DNA of 64,000 nucleotides from assembly GCA_028023455.1 (NCBI GenBank), contig JAQFVV010006629.1, positions 436,001 to 500,000 of the forward strand, read 5' to 3'. This DNA comes from Epiperipatus broadwayi (taxonomy: Eukaryota; Onychophora; Udeonychophora; Euonychophora; Peripatidae). Shown here one piece after another: positions 1-11,609 of the stretch; positions within the stretch are counted from its first letter, which is position 1; every line of letters starts with the position of its first letter. The position numbers and the translations under genes were made by a program. The notes below the pieces were generated by a model, which saw only the letters and a program-made list of their open reading frames with translations, was not told the DNA's origin and searched no databases.

Positions 1-904
1 ACATGATCATTTGGTATTACTTTATTCTTTTATAAAAATATACTATTAAGAATTGCTTAATCCATTTTTCTAAAATCAAATATCTTCATTCTGTAGGCCT
101 TTTGAGATCCAAGAGTGACATTCTAATAGCATTGTTTTCTAATTGAAGTAGTTATTAATTAGATTGGTGTTTCCTAATGTTTTATGCATTGTTTCTCCAA
201 TAGAATAATTATCAAATTAATTTTAAGATGAGAGAAGTTTAAGATTTAAGTTAATTGTCAGTTCCTCTAGTGGATTGGAAATCTGGCTGATAAGAGAGAA
301 GCAAATATTCCCTTTCTTGTCTTTGTTTAGAAATTTGTTTTGTTTATAAATTCCATATGAACAATTATGTATTTGATTTATTATTAGTCCTGAAGATAAA
401 AATTTTTCTGCTATCTTGCACTCCAAAAGTTGATTTTTTTCCTTCCAATATTTCTTATATAACATTGTATTAAAATCTCCAGGGCTGTATTCAACAAAAC
501 TAAATATTACAAAAAAAAAATAGCAAACAAAATTTTATATATTAAATTTTTTTTAGGAAAAAGTATTATAATAATTTTATTTTTATAATTTTTTATTCCT
601 AGAATTAATTATTAATATTATTTTTTTTTACTAATAAAACAACTAGATATGTTTTGTTTGTATTTACATTTAGTCTAGATTCACATATAAACTCCCACTT
701 ATCTCATTAACATGTTTCCTATCTGTAATTAAAATAAAAGTTGTTCTTTATATTTTGCTATTTCAACAGCTATTATTTATCTATTTGTAACAAAATGATA
801 TAATCATCTTAAAGAAAAATTAATTAGTATAACTTTTATTTTCTCTCATTTTTATTATTATTATTCTCATTAAATTATCATTTTAAGCCAACTGTTTCAA
901 TATA
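1..904. other. AT-rich flank, no gene recognised
   Basis: Long A and T runs and short AT repeats. The only open stretch, about 80 codons on the minus strand near 223-465, is low-complexity (Lys, Asn, Ile, Leu) and lacks any recognisable domain or splice signals. It is probably intron or flank of the HDAC6-like gene. Confidence 0.6.
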
Positions 905-960
905 TATATATATAGTATCGGTGACTGTCTTCTTTTGATCGCAGAGGGTGCCATCAGTTA
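905..960 (-). repeat. End fragment of family-B LTR (U5 part)
   Basis: Read on the minus strand, this piece has the same order of words as the ends of two other copies at 1790-1850 (minus) and 14685-14745 (plus): a gtggcaccct-like block, then gatcaaaag, then gtcaccg/gaccgg and a tata run. It probably represents the remains of the 3' LTR of the relic element at 905-3540. A (TA)n run precedes it. Confidence 0.5.
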
Positions 961-974
961 CAGAAAGGGCATAT

Positions 975-1066
975 ATAATGAAGTTATGGAAAAATAAATA
1001 AATATGAAAAAAGAAAGTAGATTATTGGTTTTTATGTTGGGTTTGGAAAAAGATAAGGGAGCTTTA
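975..1066 (+). pseudogene. Jockey-like LINE fragment (C-terminal RT region)
   Basis: The + strand reads as IMKLW-K-N-K, a stop, then LLVFMLGL-x-KDKG-x-LD. The same string follows the C-terminal zinc motif in the larger LINE copy at 13262-14684 (minus). It is only about 30 codons, broken by a stop and frame change, and is a decayed insertion. It abuts the family-B LTR end on its 5' side and an integrase remnant on its 3' side. Confidence 0.65.
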
Positions 1067-1073
1067 GACTTCT

Positions 1074-1400
1074 CCAGAATAAAGGCATTTGACCCACTTT
1101 GCTTTCAAATTGTGAAAAGGACCATCGTAGATAGGGAAAAGTTTTTTGTACTAGTGCTGGGTGGGATTACTCACATCCAGTTTCCTAACAAAAACTAAGT
1201 CACCAATATCAAATTGGCATGGTCTCTGGTTTTCCCATTTCATCTGTAAATAAGCCATTTGCCTTAATCTAGCCTTTTCCTTATCCTTTTCTCTGTCAAT
1301 CATGCCCTGATTGGTAGGTAAATATGGGATAATTTCAACTGAAATGTAACCTTATTGGCATGCATAGTATGTTTCAATTTTAGCACTGCCAACATGGGGC
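1074..1400 (-). pseudogene. Ty3/gypsy-like integrase C-terminal remnant
   Basis: On the minus strand, from about 1303 down to 1074, the translation has the layout of the C-terminal part of an LTR-retrotransposon integrase: a charged stretch (DREKDKEKARLRQMAYLQ), then FDIGDLVFVRK, then a short variable part with one stop, then KLFPIYDGPFH. The GD-LV-VR then P-Y-GPF arrangement is typical of the small beta domain that follows the catalytic core in Ty3/gypsy polyproteins. Upstream on the same strand (about 1400-1305) a reading in another frame ends in IYLPIRA, resembling the core-domain end, so there is also a frameshift. The piece lies between the tRNA-Lys primer site (1725-1787) and the LTR end (905-960), the place expected for the end of pol in a minus-strand element. 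Confidence 0.65.
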
Positions 1401-1724
1401 TTCAAATTTAAAACCCATGTGAGATTTTGTTCAGACTGTTGAGAAATATTTCAGGTGTAGGAGGCAAGAGTTAAATATTTGGAATCAGTTTAGGATAGTT
1501 GGTATATTGTTGGGACAGCTTTGGATTTGGGGACTCATCTTTTTAATATAAATAATTAATAAACAGTTAAATAGCTTTTTTTTTCTTTGGATTTATTGTT
1601 GAACGTAAGAAAGTTAAATAGTTTGGCTTAATTTTATTTTAAGAATAGGAGTAGTAGAGAAGGAAAAAGAGGAGATGACTGAAATAAAACATAACAGCAC
1701 ATAAAGGAAGAAAATAAAGCAGTG

Positions 1725-1787
1725 TTGGGGGAGTTCAGGGCATGAGACTTAATCTCAAGGTCGTGGGTTTCTTCACATTGGGCGCCA
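1725..1787 (+). repeat. tRNA-Lys(CUU)-derived segment including the CCA end; primer site of the relic LTR element
   Basis: The + strand ends in cattgggcgcca, matching the 3' end of animal tRNA-Lys(CUU) with the post-transcriptional CCA. Its reverse complement (tggcgcccaatg) is a tRNA-Lys primer-binding site for a minus-strand LTR element. Unlike a normal 17-18 nt site, similarity continues upstream through the T arm (ggtcgtgggttt), the anticodon stem (catgagactt...aatctca, with two loop bases missing) and part of the D arm (gagttcag), with a D-loop deletion. The acceptor 5' half is poor, so it is not a functional tRNA gene. See the matching finding. Confidence 0.6.
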
Positions 1788-1789
1788 AA

Positions 1790-3540
1790 ATTCAAATATA
1801 CTATATACCGGTCACAATCTTTTGATCACAAAGGGTGCCACCAGGTCACTGAATATCTGGAAAATTTAATTTACTATGATTAAAAGTTAATGATGATGAT
1901 GATTGGCATCGGCTAAACCCAGGGAGAGCAAGAACTCATTAATATTGTTTGGACAACCGAGAAATAAAAGTAGGACAAATGTTAGAAAGTATAATTTAAG
2001 AAAGTTTACAGTTTATTAAAATTAATATAAAAAAATTTCAAATACAGAAATGATATAAATGTAGTTTTTATTAAATTCTATCAAGGCGTGTTTGAGCAAA
2101 ATAAAACATCAAACGTCCTAGCAAACAGGCTAATTTTCTAATAGAGTTCTAAAAGGGAGGCAAGAATTTTTCTTAAGCGGACGACTCACCTAAAACTGGT
2201 TTCCCTATTCAAAAAGTTAAAAAAAATAATGTGAAATATTCTTGCATGAATCAATGATCCAGCGCGGATGAGCATACACTAGTATATTGAACTAGTGATG
2301 TCATATGTCTGCAGAATTACTGCATGGACCACATTCAAGGACCAAGGTTGGTTTCATGCAAGAAGAGAAAATGTGATACAAAGAATACAACAAAATATGA
2401 ATTGTAGTATGAGAGAAAACTTAAATCTCCAATTTAACAAAAATAGAAATCTTAGAAAATACTCCAGTGTAGGTAATTTAAAAAAAAAGAGAGACAATCA
2501 AGTCTCTGGTTTAAGGGAAAACAGAAGTATATAACTGGCAAATCACCAACCAAACGATTGGCCAAAATAAAGCTGCTTTATCATAATTAGAAGTCTCAAT
2601 AGGAGAAGGTAAGTAATCAGAAAATTATTTGTCTACCCAAGCATTTGTTGAGAACGTGAAATAACAATTATAAATCTAAATAGCTTTAAGAAATAAAAAT
2701 AAATTCTCGATACAACCCTGACATATAATAAGACAATTTAAAATTACAAATATATAGCATTATTAAAATATCACGCACATCAGTATGAAAGAATACATAC
2801 AATAATTATGATATGAAATTTTAGATTATAGATTACATTTAGATTGAGCGGAGACTTAGAGATTATATGCCCTGACAAGAATATAAAAGAAATTACCTTC
2901 CTGAGCTGGAAAGTCGTGAGTACTCACATTTGTGCATGAATAATATCTTCAGATGTTTTATCTCTTGAAATGGCAGTGAGTGTGGAGGCATACTTTGGAA
3001 ATAGTTCAAATTTAGGCTTTCACAGCATACTTGAAGGATAGCAAGGAGATCAAGATCCATCTTTAAGTCGGTTTAGCATGGTATCCGGCGATATGAATAT
3101 ACATGATGTGGAATTCAGCCATCTGGCAAGTGAACACTGTTAATTCAAGCAGGTAATTCTGAAAGTTAAATGGATAGTCTGAGCAATAGGAATACGAATA
3201 TAACTTCTGATAATGGATCCAGAAAGCTAACTGCACTGCGAATTAATCTAGACATGAATCTGGAGAATGATAATAAGAATCCTTATGTGAAAGAAAATCC
3301 GATGAATAATAATCTGCCAAATGAAATGAGCTGCGTCGCTATTCTTCTAAAGTAAATTAATCTTGGTCAAGACACCCAGAATAATAAGTCCAAAACTCAT
3401 GTCTATTTACATGCCACTTTATCTCCCACGTAATCTTGTTTTTTTATGTTAATTAATTAGACATATTTGCCCAGGGCCAATCCCTATCCCCCTCTCATTC
3501 TTAATTAAATATCTCATCCCAGGGTCTTAATTTATTCGTA
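1790..3540 (-). repeat. Family-B long LTR, copy 1
   Basis: The minus strand runs parallel to 11610-13262 and 14685-14745 on the plus strand. Shared words in the same order include ggccctgggcaaa, a gtgggaga-type block, ggacttattatt, gcctccacact, ttaggtgag, ttaataaact (with a polyadenylation-type AATAAA), ctctccctgggt and gatcaaaag. Divergence is high, so the family is old. Small open stretches at 2295-2534 and 3170-3355 on the plus strand are antisense to the LTR and not genes. The LTR ends next to the tRNA-Lys primer site. Confidence 0.6.
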
Positions 3541-3852
3541 AACTAATTATAAGAAATTAAATCTCTGCTTCTTTTAATTAAGAAAAATGAAAATAGATTA
3601 ATATTTTTAGGCAACAAGAATGCAATTAGTTTTTCATGTAATTTAAAAAAAAAGCTTTTTTTTTTAATAAGTTAAATTATAAAGTTTTTACAAAATTACC
3701 AAAACATTTATTTTAAATCACAATTTTTAAACAAAAACAAATTACAGAAAATAAAATAAATAAGTGTATGTGTGAAGATATCTTTATTATGTATAAAAAT
3801 AAATATTAAATCTTTAAAATAACTGTAAAAGTTGTGATCGAACTTTTGAAGT

Positions 3853-4180
3853 GGATAGTATTCGGTTCAATATGTATATTGTAAGGGACGTGAACTCGAA
3901 CTATCAATCTCCCTACAGCTATCCAATTTATCTTATACAACTGATACACATGGACCACATGTGAAAAAAATAAATGATCTTTAATATACCCATTTCATGC
4001 TGAACCAGCCCTCATCGCTTGGTCCAGATCACTATCTCCACACATGTATACAATCAGTGCTCAGTTTATATTAAGATAGCAAATCTTTAAACTTTAATGG
4101 ACAATCTTCTCTACTCTCCAACTGTTACAGCCATCCATTTCATTGAAAATTTGATTTTTAATGAAATGGATAGCTGAAGA
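3853..4180 (-). repeat. Repeat D, SINE-like, with terminal hairpin
   Basis: The minus strand matches 24206-24535 (plus) and the arms of the palindrome at 27210-28020. Shared words include ggaccacatg/tggtcatatg, catttcatgctgaacc (minus: agcatgaaat), tggtccag and gtataca. Near 3895 the minus strand has gagttcacgtccc, which resembles a tRNA B box. The opposite end, 4130-4178, is an inverted repeat (ccatttcattgaaaa / ttttaatgaaatgg). No coding capacity. Confidence 0.5.
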
Positions 4181-5203
4181 GTTGGCAGACATGGAAATAT
4201 AATGGTATATAAAGAATAAATATTTGTTTTTTTTCCCTCTTTACAATTTTTTTTTAATGATGCTTTGTTTATTTTATATATTTTAATCAGATTTTTATTA
4301 ATCTGAAATCTATCAATCCAATTGTATGGACATATACATAACATATTTAGTCTTTTGAATTCATAATTTAAATGATTTTATACTAATGTGCAAAGTTTTC
4401 ATTTTGTAATAGAGTTGATATGATTTGTTGCATACATATATTCATCCTGGCCTTTGAATTCACATTAGTTGATTTCACTGAAGAAAATAAGTTGTCAAAG
4501 TTTCATTGTATCTACTATTTGTTTACACATTTTAAAGTTATTATATAATTTAGCTTTCTCAAGAGAAAGAGGACGTTCTGAGGAAGGTACTTGATATTGT
4601 ACTGAAACGTCAGCATTTAGCCTTTTCACTACGCGGAATATCCCGCAAATAGTAATAATAATATGACATCTTTTATTCGTGAAAATATTAGAATTAATAT
4701 ATATATATAGTGAAACCTTCATTTGTTATGAACAACTCATTATTGTAAGAAATAAAAATAATAAAATTATATCCCAAATTTTGCCCATCTTTGTTTTTTT
4801 TTCATAATAGTATTTTTATACCTGAGATATTAATATTTTTCATTTCTAAATTAGCTATGTGTTAAGGATATGGTAAATAATTACTTTTAATTAACAAAAT
4901 AAAGCCACCATTAGGCAGGATGATGTTTTAAAATGCTTCTGTTCAAGAAAAATTATTGGTTTTAGTTGATCTATAGTAAATATTGCTGACTTAAAGTTAT
5001 AAATCAAACTTCATTTGGAAATTGCTAATGCAGCATATAGATAAGTTATAAATGTAAATTTATTGGCAAGACGATGTTTCTTTTAAAATTTTAAAAATAT
5101 TTTTATATTTAAGTATTCAATTTACTTTAATGCCATTCTAAAGTTTTGATCTGTATTTTTTTCTGTACTAATTGTGATTTCTATTACATATATGTAATTA
5201 TAG
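4181..5203. other. AT-rich intron or flank upstream of the first visible HDAC exon
   Basis: No exon found. A slightly less AT-rich patch at 4560-4670 contains ctgaaacgtcag, similar in style to the cgaaacgttg words of the foldback elements, but too short to assign. A (TA)n run lies near 4700. The acceptor of the next exon is attatag, ending at 5203. Confidence 0.5.
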
Positions 5204-5345
5204 AACTGGTTTAATATATGATGAAGCCATGCTAGAGCATCGTTGTTTATGGGATGATTTAAATCCTGAATGTCCAGAAAGGTTAACTGAATCTTGGAAG
5301 AAATGTCAAGAATATGGCTTAATTGACAGATGTATTCGCATTCCG
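5204..5345 (+). CDS. HDAC6: HDAC6-like gene, exon encoding the start of catalytic domain 1
   Basis: 142 nt between acceptor attatag and donor gttagt. The first base completes a codon begun in an unseen upstream exon; then 47 codons follow without stops, beginning TGLIYDEAMLEHRCLWDD and continuing NPECPERL and GLIDRCIRIP. Known of the family: class IIb deacetylases start their catalytic domain with TGLVxDE, LWDD-x-PE-x-PERL and GLLDRC. The match is closest to human HDAC6 domain 1; HDAC10 is the alternative. The enzyme removes acetyl groups from lysines (tubulin and other cytosolic proteins for HDAC6), using a zinc site encoded downstream of this window. The upstream exon with the start codon was not found between 1 and 5203. 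The exon ends in phase 0. Confidence 0.93.
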
Positions 5346-7660
5346 GTTAGTTGATTTATATAGAATTTTATTGTTAAACTTCTTTTATTAAACACACTTA
5401 CTATAACATTTTTCCCACAATATTTTCTAGATACATAAATACATTCTTATTGAGAATATAAAATCAGTGTTAGTAAAAATAGTAATAAATATAAAAAATA
5501 ATACAAGTGTATTTCACTCATTATGTTGACCATGCTTTAAGAGAGGTTTTTTTTTAAAACTGAGAAAAACTAATTTATTGATTGAATATCACCTTTTTAT
5601 TGTTATTCATTTTTTATTTATTTAGGTTTAAAGTACATATATATATATAACATATATAAAAGAAAAAAAAATTATATATTGTATTTGATTTAAAATATAA
5701 TTTTTTCCCTTATATTCTTATTACATTTAGAACATGTTTGCCTTATTTTAACCCTTCTATAAAATTAACCTTTCGGAGAACTATTCTTGGACTTCGAATT
5801 AGTAATTCTTGTATCTCATAACATTGAATATATCAAATACTGTTTATAGTTACCTTTTTTAAAATAATAACAGAATACAACCAAAGTTAATTCAGTTTAA
5901 CTATCTTTTCCTATCTATTCAAAATAATGTATAGATAAATACCAACCTTTTTCAAAAATTTTTTTTTTTTTACTTCATTTTGTATGTGATTTTGTGTACG
6001 TGTTTTTATTTTGAAATATTTAAATCTGAATTTTTTTAAAAAAAAAGCTGTGCTTAGAAAGATCAACAATTGAAAAGTAACTTAAAATAAATAAAAATCT
6101 TATAACATGGATATGATATGTTATTTATTGTGTTATCCCTTAAAATGTTAGCAAAGTAAATAAATAGTTTTATAAACAAAAGATACATTTGATTATTGAC
6201 AGTGATGTAGTTTGCCATTGCCAGTTCGTTCATGGTAGAAATTATATTTTTTTCTCAAATTGAATTTCTGCTTGAAGAAATATATTGTTATGCTAATCCC
6301 AAGGTTTTATTTTTTTTAAATAGATTTAAATAAATATAATTAATTAAAAAGAAAAGTACTATGTTGATTTTAGAAAGCTTAAAATAGAATTAAAGAAACT
6401 ACTTAGAATGATCAAAAATTCAAAAAAAAAACCAACTAATATTCATAAAAATATTGTTTTATGAATATGAAATGTTATTTATTGTAGTATCACTTAATGT
6501 AGAGTATATGTGTTTAAACTTTCATAAATTTTTTAATGTAGAAAAATTTTGATCTAGTTTTTATAAAATTATGAAAGAAAAAAAAACAAATCAAGTTTTT
6601 TGAAAATATACTTTAAAAGTTGTTTTATTAGATAATGTTATTTCATTTCATTTTCAATATTATAATAAGCTACACAGATAAAATAAAATGCTTTCTATTC
6701 TATTTGATTTGGCAGCTATTAACTAATATAAAGATTCTATCAGTAGATGAGAGATGAAAATCATCTATCAGTGTTTTCTTTGTAATATCAGATAATAAAT
6801 CATCTTGTGTTACTATAAGTAAAAGTACATTTATTTATATTTCTTGTTATAATTATCGTATTGAAAATAAAACAAAATAATATCTAAACAACTTTCCCTA
6901 AAAACATGAATTTTTTTTTAATAAGATTGAGTTTGAAAACATTATTGATATTATATTAATTAATCACTATATTTCTGATTTAGCATGAGTTGTGAGAATG
7001 TAAACATACCCATTCAATATTAAATGATGTTGCATTAAGTAACATGTCATATCCTTATATAATATGAGATTTTTAGTTGTTTTTTCAATTTTTGATCTTT
7101 CTAAGAAAAGTTTCTTTTATTTCAAAATTTTCTTTTTGATTAATCATATTCATTACAGTAAAAATAACATTGTAAGACTTAAATCTGAAATTATGAATTG
7201 TATATTAAAAATCTTATCAATTTTTTATTATTATACAGTGAAATTTTTTACTAAAATCATAATCCAGAAATTTATGTATATATGTATATTATACTTTTAA
7301 AAGTCTATTATCTTTCAATACATCAAGAGCTCCTTTTACTTATGACTTCTATGCTACCAATATTAATGACCAAAGAGTATCATTTGATCATAGTTACTTC
7401 AATTTAGCTAGAACTCATTACATGACTTTTTTTTTTTTTTATGTATGTGGAATATACAATATTTAAAGATATTAATTATTGAACATGATTTCTACAAACA
7501 ACAAAATAATTACGTTATGATGATAATAATTTTAGATTAAATTCAAAATTGAACATATTATTGCATGTTTTTTGACAAAATTGGGTTTTTTTATATATTA
7601 TATTGACTTTTTTTTTGTTAATCAAGTGAATTTATTTATTTGAATTTTTTTTCATTTAAG
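5346..7660. other. Intron between HDAC6-like exons 1 and 2
   Basis: 2.3 kb, extremely AT-rich with poly-T and poly-A runs. Two stretches, about 6010-6145 and 6370-6505, look like an old imperfect duplication (both carry a gatcaa word and then atgttatttattg). No coding signal; the open stretch at 7064-7300 is low-complexity Phe/Ile/Lys. Confidence 0.7.
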
Positions 7661-7701
7661 CCACGAACTGCTACAGAAGAAGAAATAAAACTTCAGCACA
7701 G
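7661..7701 (+). CDS. HDAC6: HDAC6-like gene, short exon 2
   Basis: 41 nt between acceptor tttaag and donor gtattt, reading PRTATEEEIKLQH plus two bases (AG) of the next codon. In HDAC6 and HDAC10 this follows the RC-x-x-x-x segment and reads R-x-A-x-x-E-E-L-x-L-x-HS; the final Ser is completed by the first base of exon 3a (AG+C) or 3b (AG+T), both Ser codons. It joins exon 1 in phase 0. The small size and 22-kb following intron make it easy to miss. The pyrimidine-rich tract before the acceptor is good. Confidence 0.9.
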
Positions 7702-8140
7702 GTATTTATTTTTATTTTTCATTAGTACATATTAGTTTTAAATCAGAATAACAATTTAATTAAATGAATTAAAATATTTTTAAAAATGAAATACATATTT
7801 CATTCCGAGTATATTTCAAGTTTTTTTTTTTTTTCAAATTGCAGAATAATTAAAAATTATGAATTCTCATTATAAAAGAATTTTAATTTGTAGGGTTTAC
7901 TTTTTTTTAGTATATGTGTATATATAAAATTGTATAATCAAGACTAATAGACATTATATATTAAATAAAAATTGTTGGATAAATTTAAATATTAATTAAC
8001 TTTTCAAAAGAAAGTTGTTTTTTTTTTTTTTGCTTTAAATAAGATTCTGAGTAATTCATTGTAGAAGTATTTATATAATGATGAATAAATTTGTGGCTTT
8101 ACAAAGTTAAATATTGAATCAATATTTTTTTCTTTTTTTC

Positions 8141-8395
8141 CTGAAGGTTTGTAATGATGGTATATTATAAGATGTGATATGTTGAACTATTTCCGTCATT
8201 TATAGTATAGAAAATTTTAAACTTTTCAAATACAAACAACTTGTTAGTAGTAACACACAAACTGTATTGTCTATTTGTGTATTACTACTAACAAGTTGTT
8301 TGTATTTGGAAAGTTTAAATAAAGTTTAAAATTTTCTGTACATTCAACATTCACTCATAAATATGATGGAAATAGTCCAACATATCACATTTTGA
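8141..8395. repeat. Foldback repeat C, copy 1 (short palindrome)
   Basis: Inverted arms with a short spacer. The left arm runs from gaaggtttgtaatgatgg through gtgatatgttgaactattt and aaaattttaaac to acaaacaacttgttagtagtaa; the right arm carries the reverse complement of most of this, starting attactactaacaagttgttt and ending aatagtccaacatatcac. This copy lacks the tRNA-like core seen in copies 2 and 3. No coding capacity. Confidence 0.8.
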
Positions 8396-8654
8396 ATCAG
8401 TAATTATTTTGCAGTGTTAGTAATAATCCATTGTTACTAAAGTTTCTGTAGGATAAACATTTTAATATTTGTTTCTAAAAGAGACTTAAGAATGAGGTTA
8501 TTTGTGATATAGTTGGAATTTAGAAAAGGTATTAGCAATTTATTTTTTTCTGAATAGGTATCATATTCTCTAGCTATCCTTTTATATATAATAGTAATAT
8601 ATATAAAAATTACATTTTCGTAATTTATATAATAGACACAATTACTTTCTTGAA

Positions 8655-9690
8655 GCACTGTTGTTAAAACCTATTGATCTTCTCTTAACCACAGTGATCA
8701 ATACTTTGAGCAATAAGAGAGCAATCACCTTTTATTGTATTGCCTGGAGGTTTGTGATGATAGTATTTTAGATGTGATAATATGTTGGACTATTGCCATC
8801 ATCTATCATTAAATGTTGAACGTCTATAAAAGTTTAAACTTTTCAAAGACAAGCAACTGTTAGTATTATCATCATACATATAGACAAAATCAGTTAGTAG
8901 ATCACACAACATTTCGAGTGGTATTTTTCTCTGCTCTTCAAGTGTTGTTGGCCTGATTAGTGACAGTATTAGCATAGGGATCAAACTCATATTTTTAGAT
9001 TCTTGAATATCGAATTTTGAAGGCAACACTTTAACCATCTACTATAAACTTGTGTTGTCTATTTGAAAAGTAAAATTTTTTAGACATTCAACATTTATTG
9101 ATAGATGATGGAAATAGTCTAACATATTACCACACCTTTCATTGTACTCTACATTTTTATATAGATGATTATATTATGAATACTTTTAGCTAAAAGTGTG
9201 AGTGTTAAATAATCAAGGTATGTTAAAGCATATTGATTTCAATTATATTGATATTTAACTTTATAGAACAGACATATTCCTGCCATATTAAAACTGAAAA
9301 AAGATTCAAATGACAAACATATAATGATAAATAATTCAGTACCATAATTCATGACGTTACTACTCTCTTGAAATACTGTTGTTATAAATAATTTTGATCT
9401 GCTATCTTATTGCATAAATTATCAAATAGAGAGCAGATCAAATATTTACAGCATTGTAATTATTTATTGGTACATATTTATTGTTTGCAGAATTTTAAAA
9501 TGGATAGTAATAGCTTTGTTCTGTAAATTGAAATATCAGTCAATTTAAAATTATTGTTAACACTATGACAACATATAGTGCAATAAGAAACCACTATTCT
9601 CTTATTGCATCAATTATTGAATATTGAGATTAGAGGTGAGATCTATTATTTATAGCAATATTGCTTCAAGAGAATAATCTCTTGCACTAT
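8655..9690. repeat. Repeat E: scattered small palindromic units
   Basis: Three related patches, about 8655-8735, 9361-9465 and 9590-9690, share cttgaa-x-actgttgtta, gatct(g)-type words and cttattgca. The middle one folds: gatctgctatcttatt opposite aatagagagcagatc. They flank foldback copy 2 on both sides and may be remnants of one element opened by its insertion. Alignment was by eye. Confidence 0.4.
8743..9136. repeat. Foldback repeat C, copy 2, with tRNA-like core
   Basis: Outer arms match copies 1 and 3 (gaggtttgtgatgat, atgttggactat..ccatcatctat, and the inverse gatgatggaaatagtctaacata). The interior has acaacatttcgagtggtattttt, then tgttggcctgattagtgacag, then on the minus strand (about 9035-8970) a tRNA-like stretch with A-box-like tagatggttaaagtg and B-box-like gagtttgatccc. 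The right inner arm is largely deleted, so this is a decayed copy. Confidence 0.7.
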
Positions 9691-11609
9691 TTATATATAT
9701 CAGAAAATGAAATAATAATGCTGTTTATTAAATGTTTTATTGATAAAGATATTTTTAGAGAAATCTGACAAAAAAAACCTTTAATGGGTAAATATTCTCT
9801 ATGAAAAAGTCATAAAATTTTGAAAACCATAACAGTTGTGCAATGATAGGAAGAAATTTGTTTATTGTAGAAAAAGTAGGGAAGCTATGGATTGTGAAAA
9901 GGAATGACAAATTCTGGTTAGTATTTTTCCAACTAAAATTATAAAGTGCTAATGAATTTAAATGACGTAGAATATTTGTTTAAATGTTGATTTAAATATT
10001 TCTAATATTTATTGAGAGTAGAACTGCTCATTAATTTTGAAATTTATACAGTTCTGATCTAGTTTTTGTAATTGAGATTATTTTTTAAATTAATAAAAAA
10101 ATGTGCCATCAATCAAATGAGAGAGAGAGAGAGGTGTTTGGATAAAAGTCTTTAAGGATATATATTTTATCTGATAGAAATAATAATCTATCATCTTTAT
10201 TAAGTAAAAATGAAAATGAAACTAGCTAAGGATGAAATTGATTGAATGATGAGATTGTAAAGATACCGCTAATGTGAAAAAAATGAAATGGGAATATATA
10301 GTTTTCACTTGAATTTTTTTTATTCATTTTCATTTTTGGGGGCAAAAAGATTTGAGACACTGAGTTAATAAAATGTTGGTAATATAATTTAATATAAATT
10401 AAAGAATCAATCAGTGGGCTTTATTGTTATAATAGTTTTAAGTCTACTAAGGAAAAAAATTACTTCATAAAATGTGAGAATTTAAAATTAGATATTGTAT
10501 TAATAAGTGATAAAAAAACTACGAATACATTTGAAATTTAGAAATTTGTTTAAAAAGAGAAAAATTAATGTTGACATGTTGTCTTGTGAAGGTAATGTGT
10601 ATGTTTAAAAAGATGTGTAAGATTATGAAGAATATTTTGGAGTGGTTATAATACAATGAAAAAATGATATCATCATAAAAATCTGGTTTGCATTTACTGA
10701 TTCATAAAGATAATTGTAGAAGGGGAAAAAAAGATCATTGCTCTTTTATAGATGTAAGTAAAAAAGAAAGTCAAGTGTAGATATTGATGAAACAGTGTAA
10801 TAGATAATAGTATTTGGAGAACAAGATCATGAATAATATGTATGATAAACCTTTTAATAATTGGTGATTGATAATTATGCATATTATCATGAATAAGGAG
10901 GCAGCAATCATATGCTGGTAAATATTTATTAATTAGTTTTTTAAAAAAAGACGTACAAATTTGTTTCAAAACTTTACTCATTAGCAGTAAACATGTCAAA
11001 AAAAATGTATTTGAATATGTGTTTAATTATTTATTTTTTTCATTTTTATCACTGCAACTATCCTCTCAACTCCCTTACTACAACTACCCTTCATTGCAAA
11101 ACTCAGACCAGCATTTTATTACACATAATTAATTAATTATTGGTTTTTTTTTTATAGTAACTTTTTTATAGCTAATTGAATCGGAATTTTTTTTTTTTTT
11201 TTGCAAAACTTTTGTTTCTTAGCCAATGTATTGAACCAGATGTTTTATACACTTCAAAAATTCCATCATGAAATTAAAACTAACTTATTTTATAATGTTT
11301 TAAAAGAAAACTATTTGAAAGTTTTATATGTTATAGCGCACATGTACAGCTATATTTTAAAATTCTCTAATTTTACTTTTTAGTTTAAAAATGTTTCGTT
11401 TGACACTTATTTTTTTTGTACAAAACATTCTAATTTGAAAAGTTTTAATCTTTAAAAAAAAAAGAGAACAGCATTTAAATTTTAATTTTAAAAAGTTTTA
11501 ATTGCATTCTTGTTTTTTTCATTTTGTTTGTAATCTAATTTTAATTTATTTTTAAAAAGAAAGGCTAAGACTTAATTTTGCATTTATTTATTTTTTAAAT
11601 TAATTTTGA

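Larger units (their letters stand above)
905..3540 (-). mobile_element. Relic Ty3/gypsy-like LTR element (family B), minus strand
   Basis: Order on the minus strand: long LTR (3540-1790), tRNA-Lys primer site (1787-1770), short interior, integrase end (1400-1074), inserted LINE scrap (1066-975), LTR end scrap (960-905). Gag, protease and most of pol are missing, and stops and frameshifts are present. Assignment rests on the tRNA-Lys primer site, the integrase remnant and a second copy of the LTR at 11610-14745. Boundaries are approximate; no target-site duplication was found. Confidence 0.55.

Noticed and set aside
3170-3355. 61-codon open stretch with protein-like composition, considered as an upstream HDAC6 exon
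   Set aside because: It lies antisense in the family-B LTR (1790-3540), which has a second copy at 11610-13262; no splice signals fit the phase needed for the exon at 5204.
4561-4670. Patch with ctgaaacgtcag, considered a fourth foldback copy
   Set aside because: Only a short word is shared and no inverted arms were found around it.
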